Assembly (NCBI GenBank): GCA_964501535.1
Contig: CAZCSV010000014.1
Coordinates: 1-20,536, forward strand
DNA: 20,536 nucleotides
DNA from: FEN-1279 sp964501535
Lineage (GTDB): Bacteria > Bacteroidota > Ignavibacteria > Tepidaquicellales > Tepidaquicellaceae
Direction of reading: 5' to 3'
How positions within the stretch are numbered: position 1 is the stretch's first letter; the number at the start of each line of letters is the position of its first letter. Shown one piece after another: positions 12,939 through 20,472 of the stretch. The position numbers were made by a program, and so were the translations under genes. The notes under the pieces are model-generated. The model did not search any database. It saw only the letters and a program-made list of their open reading frames with translations, and had not been told where the DNA came from.

Positions 12939-13058
12939 ATGGATAAGATAATTTCGATTGCGAAAAAAGTTATTAAGATAGCGACGATAGTAATACCTGT
13001 TATTGAGGGTATTTTAAATATAACAAAAAATGATGAATGGCTAAAAAAAGGAAATTAA
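12939..13058 (+). CDS. Small hydrophobic peptide (39 aa)
   Basis: MDKIISIAKKVIKIATIVIPVIEGILNITKNDEWLKKGN has an amphipathic or membrane-seeking helix over residues 3-27 with evenly spaced Lys and Ile. AGAGG lies 6 bases upstream, just past the hairpin at 12896-12923. Its end carries AAAGGA for the next gene. It resembles small membrane-active peptides, but no family is assigned. Confidence 0.55.
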   Translation: MDKIISIAKKVIKIATIVIPVIEGILNITKNDEWLKKGN

Positions 13059-13061
13059 ATA

Positions 13062-13571
13062 ATGGCAAATCCAATTATAATACCGTCAGACGCAAATTTA
13101 CAAACGAGTGATATAACAACTAATAACGTGTCAACAAGCAAGCATGGTTTTGTGCCGAAAGCACCTAATGACACAGCTAAATTTTTAAGAGGTGATGCGA
13201 CTTGGGATACTCCTGCTGGTGGTGGTGGATTGCCTGCTTTTACTGTTTCTTTTAATGGAAATTTATATGTCTCTACAAGTGCTTATGGTTTTATTGATTT
13301 TGTTGATACAAAAACAATTACAAGGGTGGATATACAAGTAGGCACAGCCCCGACAGACGCAACGTTGATTGTTGATATACATAAGAATGGAACTACTATT
13401 TTTACTACGCAAAGTAATAGACCAATGATAACTACTGGTAATACTGAAGGATATACAACAACTATTGAAGTAGCAGGGCTTGTTGATGGTGATAGATTAG
13501 AATTTTTTGTTGACCAAGTTGGTTCAACTGTTGCTGGTGCAAATTTAGGAATAAGGGTAAGTTATAGTTAG
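13062..13571 (+). CDS. Fibre-like structural protein with HGFVPK motif (169 aa)
   Basis: Residues about 16-52 (SDITTNNVSTSKHGFVPKAPNDTAKFLRGDATWDTP) carry the motif (DITTNNxSTxKHGFxPK ... FLRGDxxW) found in many phage tail and head fibre proteins at the start of trimeric shafts. After a Gly-rich hinge (AGGGGLP), residues 60-169 form a beta-rich domain resembling a jelly roll (FTVSFNGNLYVSTSAYGFIDFVDTKTITRVDIQVGTAPTDATLIVDIHKNGTTIF...). It may bind host cells or sugars. AAAGGA lies 10 bases before the start. The place between capsid and connector genes favours a head fibre over a tail fibre (inference). Confidence 0.65.
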   Translation: MANPIIIPSDANLQTSDITTNNVSTSKHGFVPKAPNDTAKFLRGDATWDTPAGGGGLPAFTVSFNGNLYVSTSAYGFIDFVDTKTITRVDIQVGTAPTDATLIVDIHKNGTTIFTTQSNRPMITTGNTEGYTTTIEVAGLVDGDRLEFFVDQVGSTVAGANLGIRVSYS

Positions 13572-13579
13572 GAGATAAG

Positions 13580-14227
13580 ATGAAACCACCTATTTTATGG
13601 AATAGATTAGAAGATGATAGTTCAGTTCAAAAATCTATAATTGGAGTTAATGGAACTATTAACGGAACAGTATCTTATGCTTCTGGAAAATTTGGTAATG
13701 GATTAAGTAATAATACATTTTCACCTGATAATTCTGTTACATTCACGAATGCTTATACATCATCAAGCAATTCTATGACAATTGAATTTTGGTGGAAACC
13801 GACTTATTCATCAAGTGATGCTAATTATCATACATTATTGACTACTTCAACTGGAAAAATCCATATATTTTGGAATGCGGCTGTTAAAAAAATAGGAATA
13901 TATCTTGGTTTGGATGCAGTATTATATAATTTTGCAATTACTTTTAGTGCTAACCAATTACAGCATATTGGAGCTATACTTAATGTTAATGGTGGAGTAG
14001 GTCAAAGATTAAAATTATATCAAGACGGAAATTCGCTATCGGCAACAATTCAGCTTGAAGCTGTATGGACTACTTTAGGGACAATAACATTTAAAACTTG
14101 TAGTGCTACATTTGAAAATGTAAATGCCGTTGTAGATAATCTAAAAATATATGATTATGTAAAAACAAATTTCGATGATAGACATGATGAGCGTGGAGGA
14201 ATGAATGATATAGTGAGGTTATTATAA
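13580..14227 (+). CDS. LamG/concanavalin-like lectin-fold protein (215 aa)
   Basis: It has a Laminin-G/concanavalin A-type jelly roll pattern: ASGKFGNGLSN near residue 35, SMTIEFWWKPTYSSSD near 67-82, KIHIFWNAAVKKIGIYLG, AILNVNGGVGQRLKLYQDGN, and the family closing motif AVVDNLKIYDYVK. These domains bind carbohydrate or protein ligands. GGAG six bases before the ATG sets the start. It is a likely virion-surface adhesin or decoration protein that acts with its neighbour; both lie downstream of the capsid gene. The C-terminal 20 residues (FDDRHDERGGMNDIVRLL) may anchor it. Confidence 0.75.
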   Translation: MKPPILWNRLEDDSSVQKSIIGVNGTINGTVSYASGKFGNGLSNNTFSPDNSVTFTNAYTSSSNSMTIEFWWKPTYSSSDANYHTLLTTSTGKIHIFWNAAVKKIGIYLGLDAVLYNFAITFSANQLQHIGAILNVNGGVGQRLKLYQDGNSLSATIQLEAVWTTLGTITFKTCSATFENVNAVVDNLKIYDYVKTNFDDRHDERGGMNDIVRLL

Positions 14228-14228
14228 T

Positions 14229-14708
14229 ATGGCAAATGAAATTTATATGAATTTAAATACGTATGAAACTATTTCTTTAAGGTTGTATCCAGAAGCACCT
14301 ACTAATCCAGATTATGCGTTATATAGGCAAGAAGATATTAATCATGTTATGTATAATGTATTTGAATTACCTGCTTGCTCACAAAAATATTGGAAACGAA
14401 GTTATAGCACACCCCCGATTATTGAGATGAATCAAGTAGAAAAAGATGCAGTTGATGAACATGAAAGATTATATTCTGCAAAATCTAAAATGCAAATATT
14501 AAATGAAATTTGGAATAACTATTATGAAGACCCTGAAGGATTAAATCGGATGATAATGGCAATAAACAAATATCCTATTTTTGCCATTGTGCTTGAGGAT
14601 AACTCGTATAATACAGCCAGAATGATAATGCAAATGGCATTAGCTCAAGGGGATATAACACAAGATGATTATAATAATGTTGATGGTATTTTACCATTAC
14701 AAGAATAA
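14229..14708 (+). CDS. Hypothetical protein in structural cluster (159 aa)
   Basis: I do not recognise this protein. It has an N-terminal part (NLNTYETISLRLYPEAPTNPDYALYRQEDINHVMYNVFELPACSQKYWKRSYSTPP) and a helical second half (KDAVDEHERLYSAKSKMQILNEIWNNYYEDPEGLNRMIMAINKYPIFAIVLEDNSYNTARMIMQMALAQGDITQDDYNNV). It is soluble and acidic. GAGG lies 10 bases upstream, and the start comes 1 base after the lectin-like gene's stop. It may be a chaperone or partner of the lectin-like protein (inference from adjacency). Confidence 0.55.
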   Translation: MANEIYMNLNTYETISLRLYPEAPTNPDYALYRQEDINHVMYNVFELPACSQKYWKRSYSTPPIIEMNQVEKDAVDEHERLYSAKSKMQILNEIWNNYYEDPEGLNRMIMAINKYPIFAIVLEDNSYNTARMIMQMALAQGDITQDDYNNVDGILPLQE

Positions 14709-14721
14709 AGAGGTAAATTAA

Positions 14722-15261
14722 ATGCAGATATATTTAGGTGATAATATTTTAATCCCATTGCAATTAAGTTTCGGTGAGACAAACCAATACCCACAGGTAT
14801 TAATTTATGATTCAGCTGGAACTTTATTATCAACAAATAATATGACACATAAAGCAACAGGATTTTATTATTATGATTATACTCCTGCGAGTGCTGATTA
14901 TTATACATTAATTTTTAAGGTCTGGACAGACGCAGGACATTCTGTTTTGTCAACAACTTATGGTTTGCTTTCTGATACTTTGGAAGTAATAAATAACTTG
15001 GAAACTAAAATTGATACGATTGATGGGATAGTGGATAATATCTTATTGAAAGTAATTAATACACTTGGATTGAGCCAACAAAATTATAGAATATCAAGTC
15101 CTGTTTATGACGCTAATAATAATCTCACATCTTGCACAATTAAAATATATCCGACTAATACAGATACGGACAATGACACAAACGTGATTAATACATATAC
15201 ATTGACAGCGACTTATAATGCGAACAGTGAATTATTAACTTATAAGGTGGTAGAGGCATGA
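14722..15261 (+). CDS. Ig-like structural protein with short coiled coil (179 aa)
   Basis: Residues 1 to about 88 (GDNILIPLQLSFGETNQYPQVLIYDSAGTLLSTNNMTHKATGFYYYDYTPASADYYTLIFKVWTDAGHS) form a beta-sandwich of the type seen in phage surface proteins. Residues about 90-115 (VINNLETKIDTIDGIVDNILLKVI) are a heptad-like helix that could trimerise. The rest (YDANNNLTSCTIKIYPTNTDTDNDTNVINTYTLTATY) is beta-rich. The pattern gD...YDxxGT...GxYxYxY...YY is shared with the two following larger proteins. It is probably a virion surface or connector-associated protein. Confidence 0.6.
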   Translation: MQIYLGDNILIPLQLSFGETNQYPQVLIYDSAGTLLSTNNMTHKATGFYYYDYTPASADYYTLIFKVWTDAGHSVLSTTYGLLSDTLEVINNLETKIDTIDGIVDNILLKVINTLGLSQQNYRISSPVYDANNNLTSCTIKIYPTNTDTDNDTNVINTYTLTATYNANSELLTYKVVEA

Positions 15262-15401
15262 GTATAGCATTAGCGACAAAGGGAATGGTTTTTAAAAAAA
15301 GTGTGACTGTGACTTATGATAATATTGTCACTCCGATTAAGATTGGAGTTAATTATAAAAAACCTAAAATTAAAATTGTAATTACAAAGCCAGAGGTATA
15401 A
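15258..15401 (+). CDS. Small beta-rich protein (47 aa)
   Basis: MSIALATKGMVFKKSVTVTYDNIVTPIKIGVNYKKPKIKIVITKPEV is a short, basic, strand-forming peptide. It overlaps the preceding stop as ATGA, with AGAGG 1-2 bases from the ATG. Its end (CCAGAGGTATAAAATG) carries the ribosome site of the next gene. No function is assigned. Confidence 0.5.
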   Translation: MSIALATKGMVFKKSVTVTYDNIVTPIKIGVNYKKPKIKIVITKPEV

Positions 15402-15402
15402 A

Positions 15403-15735
15403 ATGAATTATGTAAAAGGTGATAGTGTAAATTTTGATTGTGAGATTGAACTTGATTTAAGCGGTTATAAAATTAGAGCGGAGTTATACGATAACAAAGA
15501 TACATCTATTCAAAAGGCAACTCTAAATAGTGGTGGAGCAGACGACCAGATATTAATTACAGACGCAACTAATGGGCTTTTTGTGATTTATATTGATGCT
15601 GGTGAAACGACAAGCATAAAATCAGAAGCATGGTTAGAGATTGAAATTGAGTCGTCAACAGGAATAATTACAACAGTATTTCAAAGCAAATTAGATTTCT
15701 CGAAAGAAAAAATAACATGGAGCGTGCCAACATGA
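15403..15735 (+). CDS. Ig-like structural protein (110 aa)
   Basis: A single beta-sandwich domain: VKGDSVNFDCEIELDLSGYKIRAELYDNKDTSIQKATLNSGGADDQILITDATNGLFVIYIDAGETTSIKSEAWLEIEIESSTGIITTVFQSKLDF. The layout (gD-start, AxLYDN, DATNGxFxIYID, closing strands) is typical of the small Ig-like domains of phage structural proteins, such as the N-domain of BppU-type baseplate proteins. AGAGG at 15393-15397 sets the start. The stop overlaps the ATG of the adaptor gene as ATGA, so the products are likely made together. Confidence 0.6.
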   Translation: MNYVKGDSVNFDCEIELDLSGYKIRAELYDNKDTSIQKATLNSGGADDQILITDATNGLFVIYIDAGETTSIKSEAWLEIEIESSTGIITTVFQSKLDFSKEKITWSVPT

Positions 15736-16622
15736 TAAAACAACAAGTAATAAAAGACAAAGGTGGAATTTTAGAACTTAAATATTTTAAAAACGGATTA
15801 CAACAAATACCGTCTGCAGTTTATATTACAATTTATGATAATAAAGGGACTGAAAAAGTCGCTGAAACATTAGCCGAAGTTAGACTCGATGGCACAATGG
15901 AATATTTAGTTGAGGATGTTTTATGTGATGAGATTTATTACAACTGGAAAATTGAATGGAAATTTTATATTGACGGGCAGGAAACTTACGAGGTTCAGTT
16001 ATTCGATATTGTGTTATACAAGCTTAATAATCCTGTAAGTGATTATGACATATTACAAAGAGCACCATTTTTGAGAGAATTAAATTATCGACGTATTGAG
16101 ACGGCTGATAGCGGGACACAAAATACAATTGTTTGTAGTCAACTAAATGAAGTAGATGACTACTGGACAGGTGGATGGATAGAAATAATCGAAGGCATTA
16201 ATGTGGGTGAAAAAAGACAAGTGAGTGATTTCGTTCAATCAACGAATACTTTAACAGTTTCAAATATTTTCACAAATGCAATTGATAATGACGTGAAATT
16301 TGTTTTGATTCGTTCGTTTACAAAAGAAATTGACGAAGCGTTTAATATTTTTTTAAATGATTTGCATAATAAATTAATTAAGTCAAATAGAATAATCGGA
16401 GCCGAGCAGATAAAAGAACCTGTTGTTTTGAAGACATTAGAATTAATATGCTTTAATTTTTCTAAAGACCCTGTTGATTTATGGTTCGAACGTGGAAAAA
16501 TGTATAAAGATGATTATAACCGCAGGATTAATAGTGCTATGTTTGATTTTGATGATGACGATAGCGGAAATATTGATGATGAAGAAGGATTAAGTGTCGG
16601 GCAAGTGAGTGGTGTAAGATGA
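15732..16622 (+). CDS. Putative head-tail adaptor with N-terminal Ig-like domain (296 aa)
   Basis: Three parts are visible. Residues 1 to about 98 form a beta-sandwich (GILELKYFKNGLQQIPSAVYITIYDNKGTEK...YNWKIEWKFYIDGQETYEVQLFDIVLY) like the preceding proteins. Residues 124-195 form a second small beta module (WTGGWIEIIEGINVGEKRQVSDFVQSTNTLTV). Residues 196-272 are helical (EIDEAFNIFLNDLHNKLIKSNRIIGAEQIKEPVVLKTLELICFNFSKDPVDLWFERGKMYKDDYNRRI), resembling gp6-type connector proteins. The C-terminus has an EF-hand-like loop at 274-285 (DDDDSGNIDDEE). The start at 15732 has GGAG with a 9-base spacer; the ATG at 15717 does not. The adaptor role is an inference. Confidence 0.5.
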   Translation: MIKQQVIKDKGGILELKYFKNGLQQIPSAVYITIYDNKGTEKVAETLAEVRLDGTMEYLVEDVLCDEIYYNWKIEWKFYIDGQETYEVQLFDIVLYKLNNPVSDYDILQRAPFLRELNYRRIETADSGTQNTIVCSQLNEVDDYWTGGWIEIIEGINVGEKRQVSDFVQSTNTLTVSNIFTNAIDNDVKFVLIRSFTKEIDEAFNIFLNDLHNKLIKSNRIIGAEQIKEPVVLKTLELICFNFSKDPVDLWFERGKMYKDDYNRRINSAMFDFDDDDSGNIDDEEGLSVGQVSGVR

Positions 16623-17050
16623 TAGAAAAAATATACGAAGAAATAAGATTAAAACTTTTAGCATTGAAACTTAATGAAGCTAAAGAATATTTTGATATGA
16701 ATAATGTCCCTGATAGTTTAGCCGATAAGGGATTTAATATTAATTTAATAAATTTTGATGGCGGTGAGTATACTGAAAGCTCAACTAAAAAATTTAATGG
16801 GAAAATCATACAACTTAAATCATTGGTGAAAATAAATTTAAGTTATAAGCTTACTGCTGATAATGTTAATCAAAAATTAAAAGATATATCGATTATGACT
16901 GAAAATATTATAAAAGCGGTATTATCGATTGATGTAGGAATTGGTGAAAAAGACAAGATAGAATTTGTTGGTTCTGTTTCGAGTCTTGAAAAAGGATTGA
17001 TTATAACTGAAATTAATTTTGAAATTAGTTTCAGAATTTTAAATGTTTAG
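16619..17050 (+). CDS. Tail terminator / minor tail protein (143 aa)
   Basis: The size, the position between the adaptor and tube genes, and an alpha/beta pattern (IYEEIRLKLLALKLNEAKEYFDMNNVPDSLADKGFNINLINFDGGEYTESSTKKFNGKIIQLKSLVKINLSYKLTADNVNQKLKDISIMTENIIKAVLSID...) fit a tail terminator or tail-completion protein that caps the tube and joins the head. No specific motif confirms this. The ATG overlaps the upstream stop as ATGA. Confidence 0.45.
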   Translation: MIEKIYEEIRLKLLALKLNEAKEYFDMNNVPDSLADKGFNINLINFDGGEYTESSTKKFNGKIIQLKSLVKINLSYKLTADNVNQKLKDISIMTENIIKAVLSIDVGIGEKDKIEFVGSVSSLEKGLIITEINFEISFRILNV

Positions 17051-17061
17051 GAGGCAATTAA

Positions 17062-17865
17062 ATGAGTGATTTTTATACTTCGAAAAATGATGCTCAGTTA
17101 GCTAAAGATATTGTCAGTGATTCTGCGGATATGTATATTATGGAAGATGAAACACCTGCAAGCGACACGGCTGTATTAGATAAGACTGTGCCTGCGGTTG
17201 CCGTATTTACCCCACCTGTTAGTCCTGCTTGGACTATTGACGCATTGATAGGACAGTTGGTTGTTATTCAGGATGACAATAGCAATGCACAAGAGTTTAT
17301 CATTGCAGATAATACAGCGACTACTTTTACAGTTGATTTAACTTCTGATGTTGATAATGTCGATAAATCCGCAGTATTTACGGACGCAACAACTTATAGT
17401 TATACATTATGGGGTGCAGAACAGTTTATTGGTTATACTGATGAAACTTCTTTTACGGATGAGGAAGAAGTAAAAGAGTTTAAAACTGGTGTGCCACGTA
17501 AAAAGGTTAGAGAAGATTTACTCGAAAAGATGATTTCGATGGAAACAACTATCAGAACAGTCGGAGCAGGGATTTTGAAAGCTGTTTATAATTTGAAAGA
17601 TGAAAGCACGGCAACATATTATATTTTGAAAGGTGGTTCGAATCCAGGTTCGAATCGTGGGCATTACTATATTATTCTGAAAAATAATACTGTTGATGGG
17701 AAAGCACAGCAATTAAGATTATACTGGTCTCAACTTAATTCTAATGGTGCAAGAACTATTGGCGGTGGTGATGATTATGAGACTGTGCCTGTTAGAATTT
17801 CTGTTAGTAGAAGTCCATTACACGATGAAGCAGAAGATTATTACAGAGTAAGGATAACAAAATAA
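17062..17865 (+). CDS. Major tail tube protein (267 aa)
   Basis: The assignment rests on position just before the chaperone pair, size, and a strong GGAGG eight bases before the ATG, fitting a highly made protein. Residues 1-37 lead in; residues about 40-117 hold a beta module (WTIDALIGQLVVIQDDNSNAQEFIIADNTATTFTVDLTSDVDNVDKSAVFTDATTYSYTLWG). From 118 onward (GAEQFIGYTDETSFTDEEEVKEFKTGVPRKKVREDLLEKMISMETTIRTVGAGILKAVYNLK...) is the tube fold, with the exposed KEFKTGVPRKKVRED and ISMETTIRTV strands typical of tail tubes. It polymerises as rings around the tape measure. Confidence 0.7.
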   Translation: MSDFYTSKNDAQLAKDIVSDSADMYIMEDETPASDTAVLDKTVPAVAVFTPPVSPAWTIDALIGQLVVIQDDNSNAQEFIIADNTATTFTVDLTSDVDNVDKSAVFTDATTYSYTLWGAEQFIGYTDETSFTDEEEVKEFKTGVPRKKVREDLLEKMISMETTIRTVGAGILKAVYNLKDESTATYYILKGGSNPGSNRGHYYIILKNNTVDGKAQQLRLYWSQLNSNGARTIGGGDDYETVPVRISVSRSPLHDEAEDYYRVRITK

Positions 17866-17868
17866 TCA

Positions 17869-18381
17869 ATGAAAATTGATATTGAAAAAATGGAATTGCC
17901 TGAATGGGACGTGGTGAAAGCCACTCCCATTCGGCTTAATTTAGGCAAAGGGAATGAACTTATATTTGAGATACCTTCAGTGAGAAAGTATTTTGATTTT
18001 GAGACGATGTATCTAAAATATGTTGCAAAATATTTTGTTAAATTTTCGCAGGTTAATTTTTTAGAATATAAAGATTTTAAAGATATGAATTTAAAAGAGA
18101 CAATGATTAAACATCTATATGTCATTATGCAAGATAAGGAATCACGATTAGGATTGATTGAGATATTAGAGAAATATTTTATAGCTAATTTTAAAATTAA
18201 AAATATTGATAAAATTATAAATCCTATGGGATACGCTTATTTGTTTTTGTTTATCCATAAGGTAGTTGAAACGGTAAAAAAAAAATTTCTGGAAACTCTG
18301 GTGGAAATCGACAATCATCTATCGGAGACTTTTTCTATTTCTTTGAAAAAGAACTCGGGAAAAATCGTGCCGAGATATTAG
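17869..18381 (+). CDS. Tail assembly chaperone, zero-frame product (170 aa)
   Basis: It is the equivalent of lambda gpG, a soluble helical protein between the tube and tape measure genes (LGKGNELIFEIPSVRKYFDFETMYLKYVAKYF ... IEILEKYFIANFKIKNIDKIINPMGYAYLFLFIHKVVETVKKKF). It coats the tape measure during tail assembly. The last 32 residues of the zero-frame product come after the run of ten A. The start is ATG at 17869, 3 bases after the tube stop with no strong ribosome site, so it is probably coupled. The main signature is the frameshift site inside it; similarity to a named family was not established. Confidence 0.75.
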   Translation: MKIDIEKMELPEWDVVKATPIRLNLGKGNELIFEIPSVRKYFDFETMYLKYVAKYFVKFSQVNFLEYKDFKDMNLKETMIKHLYVIMQDKESRLGLIEILEKYFIANFKIKNIDKIINPMGYAYLFLFIHKVVETVKKKFLETLVEIDNHLSETFSISLKKNSGKIVPRY

Positions 18382-18494
18382 CTGAACCGATAACCTATAT
18401 GCTTATGTTATTGGAAGCACATAATAGAGTAATAAAGGAGTCGAATAGTGGCAAGAAGCACAGACCAAATGATACTCGAACTAATAGCCGATAA
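17869..18494 (+). CDS. Tail assembly chaperone, -1 frameshift fusion (gpGT-like, ~208 aa)
   Basis: A -1 slip on the A run gives 138 shared residues and 70 from the second frame: ...ISGNSGGNRQSSIGDFFYFFEKELGKNRAEILAEPITYMLMLLEAHNRVIKESNSGKKHRPNDTRTNSR, ending at TAA 18492-18494. The second frame is open only from 18261, after a stop at 18258-18260, so the shift must occur between there and the zero-frame stop at 18379-18381. The tail of the fusion overlaps the first 47 bases of the tape measure gene. The arrangement matches the G/GT pair of lambda-like phages, where the T part binds the tube protein. Confidence 0.8.
18276..18285 (+). promoter_or_regulatory. Programmed -1 frameshift slippery run (A10 before TTT)
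   Basis: In the zero frame it reads GTA AAA AAA AAA TTT. Two A-AAA-AAA heptamers are in the correct phase for tandem Lys-tRNA slippage. No obvious pseudoknot was worked out downstream. The run itself may also cause +1/-1 sequencing errors. Confidence 0.75.
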
Positions 18495-20472
18495 TAAAAG
18501 TGCTGTAAAAGGTATTCAGGAAGTATCAAAAGAACAGGATAAACTTGAAAAGAATACTCATTCAATAGCAGACACAATTAAAAAAAATTGGTTGGCTATT
18601 ACTGGAGCTATTGCTGGGGCTTTAGTTGTTATTAAAAAAGCGTTTGATTTTGGAAAAGAGTTTGCTGAATATAAACAAGGGATGAATGCTCTCTCAAGAA
18701 ATACTGGACAAAATGCAGATAAAATAATTGAAAAATTAAAAGAAGTAAGTCAAGGCACAATCTCAAATAAAGATTTAATGTTAGCGGCTAATAGAGCTGT
18801 TGCGTTGGGTGTCACGGAAAGCACAGAGACAATGGGGCAATTGCTCGAAATTGCAAGATTGAAAGCTCAAGCAATGGGAATAACAACAACACAAGCATTC
18901 AATGACATCGTGACTGGTATTGGACGGGCAAGTCCGTTGATATTAGATAATCTCGGAATTATGACTAAAGGATGGGATGCAGAGGCAAAAGCAAAAGGTG
19001 TTAGTTTAGATAGACAATTTATTTTAAATAAAATTTTGCAAGATGGTGCAGTAGAATTACAAAATGCAGGCAATACTGGATTGACTACGGCTGAAAAACT
19101 GCAAAAATTAAATGTTGCTTTTGATAATTTAAAATTAAAAATAGGCGAAATTATTTTGCCTCTTATTGAAACATTTTTAGCTATAACTGATTGGATAGAG
19201 AAATATATTGCTCACGTAAATAAAGCCAGTGAGGAAACTAAAAAATCTAAAATGACTACTGTCTGGACTGATGTGAAGACAGCAGTTAAAGACGCTTTGG
19301 AATATCTACAAACTAATTGGAAAAAGATACTTAATATAATTTTATTAGAGATTGAAGTTTTTGGATTAAAAGCGGCTAAGCTTTGGGGTTCGGCCGTTGA
19401 CCCGATTATTAAAGCTTATGAATTTGTTGGTAGGAAAATAAAGTTGATTGATAATGATACTCATTTTTCTATTAAAAATAATATGGATAAACTATTAGTT
19501 GACAAACAAAAACAATTAGACGCATTATTGGGATTAGAAGAAAAATCGGCGGAAATGACATTAAAACAAGGAACAGGATCAAGTGGAATATTCGATATAG
19601 AAAATAAGAAGAAAGCAGAATTAAAAAAAATCAATGATGACTATTATCAATATATCGGTGATTTACAAAATCAAGCAATAATGAAAGAGACAGCTGATTA
19701 TGAGACGGCGGTTGAAAGTTTAAAAATAATGCTACAAAATAAAGTAATTGCACAAGAAGAATACGATTTACGATTGCAAGAATTAGACGCTTTGCATAAA
19801 GAAAACTTACTTATTGCAGAACAGGAAAATACAAATTTTAGAATGCAATTACAACAGAATGCATTTGATTTTTATGGTATGAAATATGAAGAATTAACTG
19901 CAAAACAAAGAGCAGAAATAATTAAAATGACACAAGACCAAAATAAATTATGGACGGATATTAAGACAGAAGTTAAAAAGGGAGTTGAAACAATTGCCTC
20001 AAATTATGCTGATGGAATAACAAAAATGATATGGACAGGCGAAGTATGGAAAAAAACTTTTGGTCAATTTATTGAGGAAATGATTATTGAAGTTGGTAAA
20101 TTAATTACAAAGATGTTGATTTTACAGGGGATAATGGCGGCTCTTAATTTATTCGGTGGTGGGATAGGAACAGCAATTGGAAAATTTCTTGGATTAGCAG
20201 AAGGGACAAACAGCGCTCCTGGTGGTTTGGCTTGGGTAGGTGAACGTGGAAAAGAATTAATGTATGTGCCACGTGGTGCTAAAATTGTGCCTCACCATAA
20301 ATTAGGTTTTAATGTGCCAAAACATTATGCCGACGGTAATGTTGATAATAGTATTATGAATAGAAATGTTGTAATTGAAAATTTGAATATTAACACAGAT
20401 AATGCGGATGATTTAATTTCTCAATTAGAACAGTTGTCAGGGAATATGAACTCGAGGTTATTTAGACGATGA
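18448..20472 (+). CDS. Tail tape measure protein (674 aa, GTG start)
   Basis: It sets tail length and helps DNA ejection. Residues 1-45 are a coiled coil (LELIADNKSAVKGIQEVSKEQDKLEKN). Residues 47-65 (NWLAITGAIAGALVVIKKA) and a region near 551-583 (LITKMLILQGIMAALNLFGGGIGTAIGKFLG) are hydrophobic, as expected for ejection. The middle has long helices, with motif LIATGI-type repeats weak here. Residues about 584-620 (AEGTNSAPGGLAWVGERGKELMYVPRGAKIVPHHKL) are the classic tape measure end. At 674 residues the tail would be near 100 nm by the usual 0.15 nm per residue (inference). The start is GTG at 18448, with AAAGGAG seven bases upstream. Confidence 0.92.
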   Translation: MARSTDQMILELIADNKSAVKGIQEVSKEQDKLEKNTHSIADTIKKNWLAITGAIAGALVVIKKAFDFGKEFAEYKQGMNALSRNTGQNADKIIEKLKEVSQGTISNKDLMLAANRAVALGVTESTETMGQLLEIARLKAQAMGITTTQAFNDIVTGIGRASPLILDNLGIMTKGWDAEAKAKGVSLDRQFILNKILQDGAVELQNAGNTGLTTAEKLQKLNVAFDNLKLKIGEIILPLIETFLAITDWIEKYIAHVNKASEETKKSKMTTVWTDVKTAVKDALEYLQTNWKKILNIILLEIEVFGLKAAKLWGSAVDPIIKAYEFVGRKIKLIDNDTHFSIKNNMDKLLVDKQKQLDALLGLEEKSAEMTLKQGTGSSGIFDIENKKKAELKKINDDYYQYIGDLQNQAIMKETADYETAVESLKIMLQNKVIAQEEYDLRLQELDALHKENLLIAEQENTNFRMQLQQNAFDFYGMKYEELTAKQRAEIIKMTQDQNKLWTDIKTEVKKGVETIASNYADGITKMIWTGEVWKKTFGQFIEEMIIEVGKLITKMLILQGIMAALNLFGGGIGTAIGKFLGLAEGTNSAPGGLAWVGERGKELMYVPRGAKIVPHHKLGFNVPKHYADGNVDNSIMNRNVVIENLNINTDNADDLISQLEQLSGNMNSRLFRR

